This document shows positions 5,603 to 8,099 of a DNA stretch of 8,099 bases, piece by piece. This DNA is from Acidobacteriota bacterium (GTDB taxonomy: Bacteria > Acidobacteriota > Terriglobia > Terriglobales > Acidobacteriaceae). Within the stretch, counting starts at the first letter, position 1. The number at the start of each line of letters is the position of its first letter. The DNA lies in assembly GCA_021781255.1 (NCBI GenBank), contig JAJXXG010000821.1, forward strand, positions 1-8,099, read 5' to 3'. The position numbers and the translations under genes are program-made. The notes under the pieces were generated by a model. That model was given only the letters and a program-made list of their open reading frames with translations. It was not told where the DNA came from and ran no database searches.

Positions 5603-7297
5603 TCAAGTCAAGATGATCTTTCGAGCCTCTCCCTCTGGGTCATCTACCACGCGGCATTCGTTATCCCAGATCATTGTTTTATTTGTTTCCGGATCGGTGG
5701 GTGACCAATTCAAGCCCGGTGTGCTCGGGTTTCCAGTTGCGGCAAACGCGGCCCAGGACGCCGCCATCTTCTTCGCCAATGCCTGCGCCTCCGGAGTGTT
5801 TCCGGTTCCCTGCTCGCATCGCTTGGTGTTATCAAAACAGAATTGAAGGTCCGCAGTGTGCCATGCACCAGCCACCCCATCGAGAATCTGCGTCTGCCAC
5901 GTGAAGTAGTACGCGTACGCCGGCGCCCCCTTCAGTTCGTGTTTCAATCGCGCCATCTTTACCACGTTGTTGCGCATTCCAAGCCCGTTCAATCCCGGGG
6001 TCCCACTGCACATGTACGACAACGTCTGGATCTTTTTCTCCGGATACGCCTTCTTCAGCGCGGCGACAATCGCCGTTGCTTTATCCGCGCCGTACGTCTT
6101 CGAAAGATTTGCGTGCCACTCCCCCTCTGTCGGACGCGAGGACATCTGATTGCCCTCTTCGCTCACCGACCCTACCAACATTGGCACATTCTTCGAGATC
6201 TGCGGAGCGGCATCGAAGAATGACCGCATGTTGATCAGTTTCCCGTCAACGCAAGGCGACCAACCCACGCGCGGCGTACCCGGCGCGCCCGGCCCCATCA
6301 TGGGCCGCCCCGGCGGATTGATCTTCGCAGCCGCGGCATTACCTGCGGCAAACAGCTTCGCCCACTCCATCTTCTGCAAGGCCCCGATGTCGTTCGCCGC
6401 AAGCCCGAGTTCCTTCATCACCTGCCGGGCCAGCTCATTTTGCTGATCCCTGCTCGGAATGTTCCCGCCGCCACCCGACTGCGCCGCCGCGCGATGAATG
6501 AGTCCCACGGCTGAAGGCATGCCCATCAAAGTGGTCACCTTCGACCCACCACCCGACTGTCCGTAGATCATCACCCGATCGGGATCGCCCCCGAAGTTCT
6601 CGATATTCTCTTGAACCCATTTCAGCGCCGCAACCAGGTCCGTCATCCCCACGTTTGCGGAATCTTCATACGCAGAACCCCCAATCTCCGCGGCATCGAA
6701 GAATCCAAGGATATTGAGGCGATGATTCACCGACACCTGCACTACATCATGGTGGCGCGCCATCTGTGCGCCCTCGTGCGACGGCAGCTCGTACGACGAT
6801 CCGAAGCTGAACCCACCCCCATGCATATAGAACATCACCGGCCGCTTCCCTGTGAGGCTCGGCGTCCAGATGTTCAACTTCAGCATGTCCTCGCTCTGCC
6901 AGCCGTCGTCCCAGTCAAAGAGAAACGTCTGCTCGATGCCGGTCCAGGTATGCAGATTTTGCGGACAGTTTGCTCCGTACACCAGGGCTGGATACTCGTC
7001 TGCCCACGGTGCGGGTGGCTTCGCTGGAAGCCAGCGATTCTCTCCGGCCGTGGTTGCGCCATACGGAACACCTTTGAACGTCAGAACACCGCCATCCAAA
7101 AACCCGCGCACCTTCCCGTATTGCGTCTTCGCAACCGCCGAGCGCGGCGTAGAGACGTTGCCGGGCTCCTGGTGCGACGCGGTCTTGATGCTGTCGGATG
7201 CGAGTGCAGAATCGCCCGCAACGACACCGATTCCGGCAGTAGCCGAAAGAAGCAGTGCCTCGCGGCGAGTAAGAATACGCCTTGAAGATTCGGACAT
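5603..7297 (-). CDS. Exported type-B carboxylesterase (carboxylesterase/lipase family)
   Basis: This 564-residue alpha/beta-hydrolase cleaves carboxylic esters; the substrate is not determined. The length matches the family. It opens with a twin-arginine-type signal (TRREALLLSATAGIGVV, twin Arg at 11-12) and an ALA site at 31-33, so export through Tat is likely. The type-B N-terminal pattern YGKVRGFLDGGVLTFKGVPYG (60-80) is clear. The oxyanion-hole HGGG is at 159-162. The nucleophile is Ser248 in GQSGGG, a permitted variant of GESAGG. The likely catalytic acid is Glu381 in SVSEEGNQ and the base is His480 in GAWHTADLQF. All three triad members are present, so the enzyme should be active. The start at 7297 is chosen because AAGGAG lies eight bases upstream and the signal peptide begins there; the longer frame to 7438 overlaps the upstream gene and has no signal. 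It is 16 bases downstream of the GH3 gene, so the two probably form one transcript. No terminator is seen after its stop. Confidence 0.9.
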   Translation of the reverse strand: MSESSRRILTRREALLLSATAGIGVVAGDSALASDSIKTASHQEPGNVSTPRSAVAKTQYGKVRGFLDGGVLTFKGVPYGATTAGENRWLPAKPPAPWADEYPALVYGANCPQNLHTWTGIEQTFLFDWDDGWQSEDMLKLNIWTPSLTGKRPVMFYMHGGGFSFGSSYELPSHEGAQMARHHDVVQVSVNHRLNILGFFDAAEIGGSAYEDSANVGMTDLVAALKWVQENIENFGGDPDRVMIYGQSGGGSKVTTLMGMPSAVGLIHRAAAQSGGGGNIPSRDQQNELARQVMKELGLAANDIGALQKMEWAKLFAAGNAAAAKINPPGRPMMGPGAPGTPRVGWSPCVDGKLINMRSFFDAAPQISKNVPMLVGSVSEEGNQMSSRPTEGEWHANLSKTYGADKATAIVAALKKAYPEKKIQTLSYMCSGTPGLNGLGMRNNVVKMARLKHELKGAPAYAYYFTWQTQILDGVAGAWHTADLQFCFDNTKRCEQGTGNTPEAQALAKKMAASWAAFAATGNPSTPGLNWSPTDPETNKTMIWDNECRVVDDPEGEARKIILT

Positions 7298-7305
7298 GAA
7301 TGACT

Positions 7306-7311
7306 CTCCTT
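7306..7311 (-). promoter_or_regulatory. Ribosome binding site that fixes the esterase start
   Basis: AAGGAG on the - strand lies eight bases before the ATG at 7297 and immediately after the GH3 stop codon. It selects 7297 over the longer in-frame start at 7438 and supports translation of the two genes from one mRNA. Confidence 0.8.
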
Positions 7312-7313
7312 CT

Positions 7314-8099
7314 CTATTCGGGCAACGCATACTGGCTATCAATGTGGAAGTGACCGGTCGCGACTGGTGCGGCTGTGCCAGGCTGGCCTCCGCCGATGCT
7401 GATCGAGTAATCTCCTTGAGCGATGATGGGATTACCATCCTCGGTGACCATGCCGAGGTCGCGCGGCTTCAGATCGAAATGCACTCTCTGGCTTGCGCCC
7501 GCATCGAGATGAATGCGCATAAATCCGCGCAGGGCTACATTGGGTGCACCTTTGACTGGCGGGAACTTGAGGTAAAGTTGCACCACCTCATCTCCGGCGA
7601 GGTTGCCGGTGTTTGTCACCGTCACGTCCGCGCCAATCGGTTGTCCGGCGGCAATTGCTCCCTGTGGCACGCTCAGATCGCTGTAGCTGAACTTCGTGTA
7701 GCTGAGCCCATAGCCGAAGGGATAGAGCGGCTTGCCGCTGAAGTAGCGGTAGGTCCGGTTTGCCATTCCGTAGTCTTCGAAGTTGGGCAACTGGTCGACT
7801 CCCTTGTAGAACGTGACGGGTAGCCGGCCTGCGGGATTGTTCTTGCCGCTTAACGTCTCCGCCACAGCGGCGCCGCCCTCTTCGCCTGGATACCACGCCT
7901 CAAGAATCGCGTTGGCATGTTCGTTGATCCAATTGACGGCGAGCGCGCTGCCATTCATGAGAACGACTGCGAGAGGCTTGCCCGTTGCCGCCACAGCCTC
8001 TATGAGGTCTTCTTCAGGCTGAGGCAGATCAATGCTGGTGCGATCTCCGCCGAGGAAGCCGGGTTCGCTGATCGGCATCTCTTCGCCTTCCAACTGACT
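7314..8099 (-). CDS. Glycoside hydrolase family 3 (beta-glucosidase/beta-xylosidase type), C-terminal part
   Basis: The frame is open to the window edge, so the catalytic TIM barrel with the nucleophile Asp is outside the window; about 261 residues are visible. The TTG at 8093 is an internal codon: the upstream residues S-Q join to LEGEEM, and SxxLEGEEM is a GH3 signature in the C-terminal alpha/beta sandwich, near where such enzymes often carry the acid/base Glu. The GH3_C block continues with GGDRTSIDLP, GKPLAVVLMNGSALAVNW, EAWYPGEEGG and NPAGRLPVTFY, followed by PLYPFGYGLSYTKF. A fibronectin-III-like GH3 tail domain follows at about visible residues 160-235 (VTVTNTGNLAGDEVVQLYL, then LRGFMRIHLDAGASQRVHF). 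The enzyme hydrolyses beta-linked glucosides or xylosides; the exact sugar cannot be told from this part. It is the upstream gene of the unit with the esterase, a pairing consistent with hemicellulose or plant-glycoside breakdown. Confidence 0.92.
   Translation of the reverse strand, partial: SQLEGEEMPISEPGFLGGDRTSIDLPQPEEDLIEAVAATGKPLAVVLMNGSALAVNWINEHANAILEAWYPGEEGGAAVAETLSGKNNPAGRLPVTFYKGVDQLPNFEDYGMANRTYRYFSGKPLYPFGYGLSYTKFSYSDLSVPQGAIAAGQPIGADVTVTNTGNLAGDEVVQLYLKFPPVKGAPNVALRGFMRIHLDAGASQRVHFDLKPRDLGMVTEDGNPIIAQGDYSISIGGGQPGTAAPVATGHFHIDSQYALPE

Noticed and set aside
6611..7285. 224-codon open frame on the + strand
   Set aside because: It is antisense to the esterase, rich in Arg/His/Cys as expected for a shadow frame, with no motif.
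6852..7823. 323-codon open frame on the + strand
   Set aside because: It runs antisense across both the GH3 and esterase genes, which are strongly recognisable. Its protein has no known motif, and its start is inside the esterase.

Overview
The window looks like a chromosomal segment of an Acidobacteriota, probably class Terriglobia. This rests on family recognition and was not checked by a search. The large plug-less stretch of an Oar-type TonB-dependent receptor barrel, the exported TPR proteins beside it and the GH3/carboxylesterase pair are all typical of that group.

Layout. On the + strand, 1-2279 is the C-terminal barrel of a TonB-dependent receptor whose plug and signal peptide lie upstream of the window. 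It is closed by a strong intrinsic terminator (2333-2369). A perfect TATAAT box sits directly before the next gene, an exported ten-repeat TPR protein (2541-3731). A nested inverted-repeat element (3728-3837) separates it from a second exported TPR protein (about 3883-4821). That gene ends in an ATGA overlap that opens only ten codons. The sequence then runs into the C-terminal half of a tyrosine recombinase (4847-5398), which lacks its N-terminal domain and both catalytic arginines. A 204-base gap follows with no gene and no clear terminator. On the - strand, a two-gene unit reads toward that gap: the C-terminal part of a GH3 glycosidase (7314 to beyond 8099), then, 16 bases further on, a type-B carboxylesterase with a twin-arginine signal (5603-7297).

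How the genes fit together. The receptor plausibly imports a ligand across the outer membrane; nothing in the window identifies it. The TPR proteins are probably periplasmic or envelope scaffolds. The GH3 enzyme and the esterase are probably exported and attack a glycosidic, possibly esterified, plant-type polymer. The recombinase remnant and the inverted-repeat element mark the centre of the window as a site of past rearrangement, and the + strand TPR operon may have lost a downstream gene there.

No CRISPR array, tRNA, rRNA, complete mobile element or clearly new defence or metabolic system is visible. The strongest leads are the doubly inactivated integrase, the nested inverted repeat that supplies a stop codon, and the possible leaderless start of the first TPR gene.
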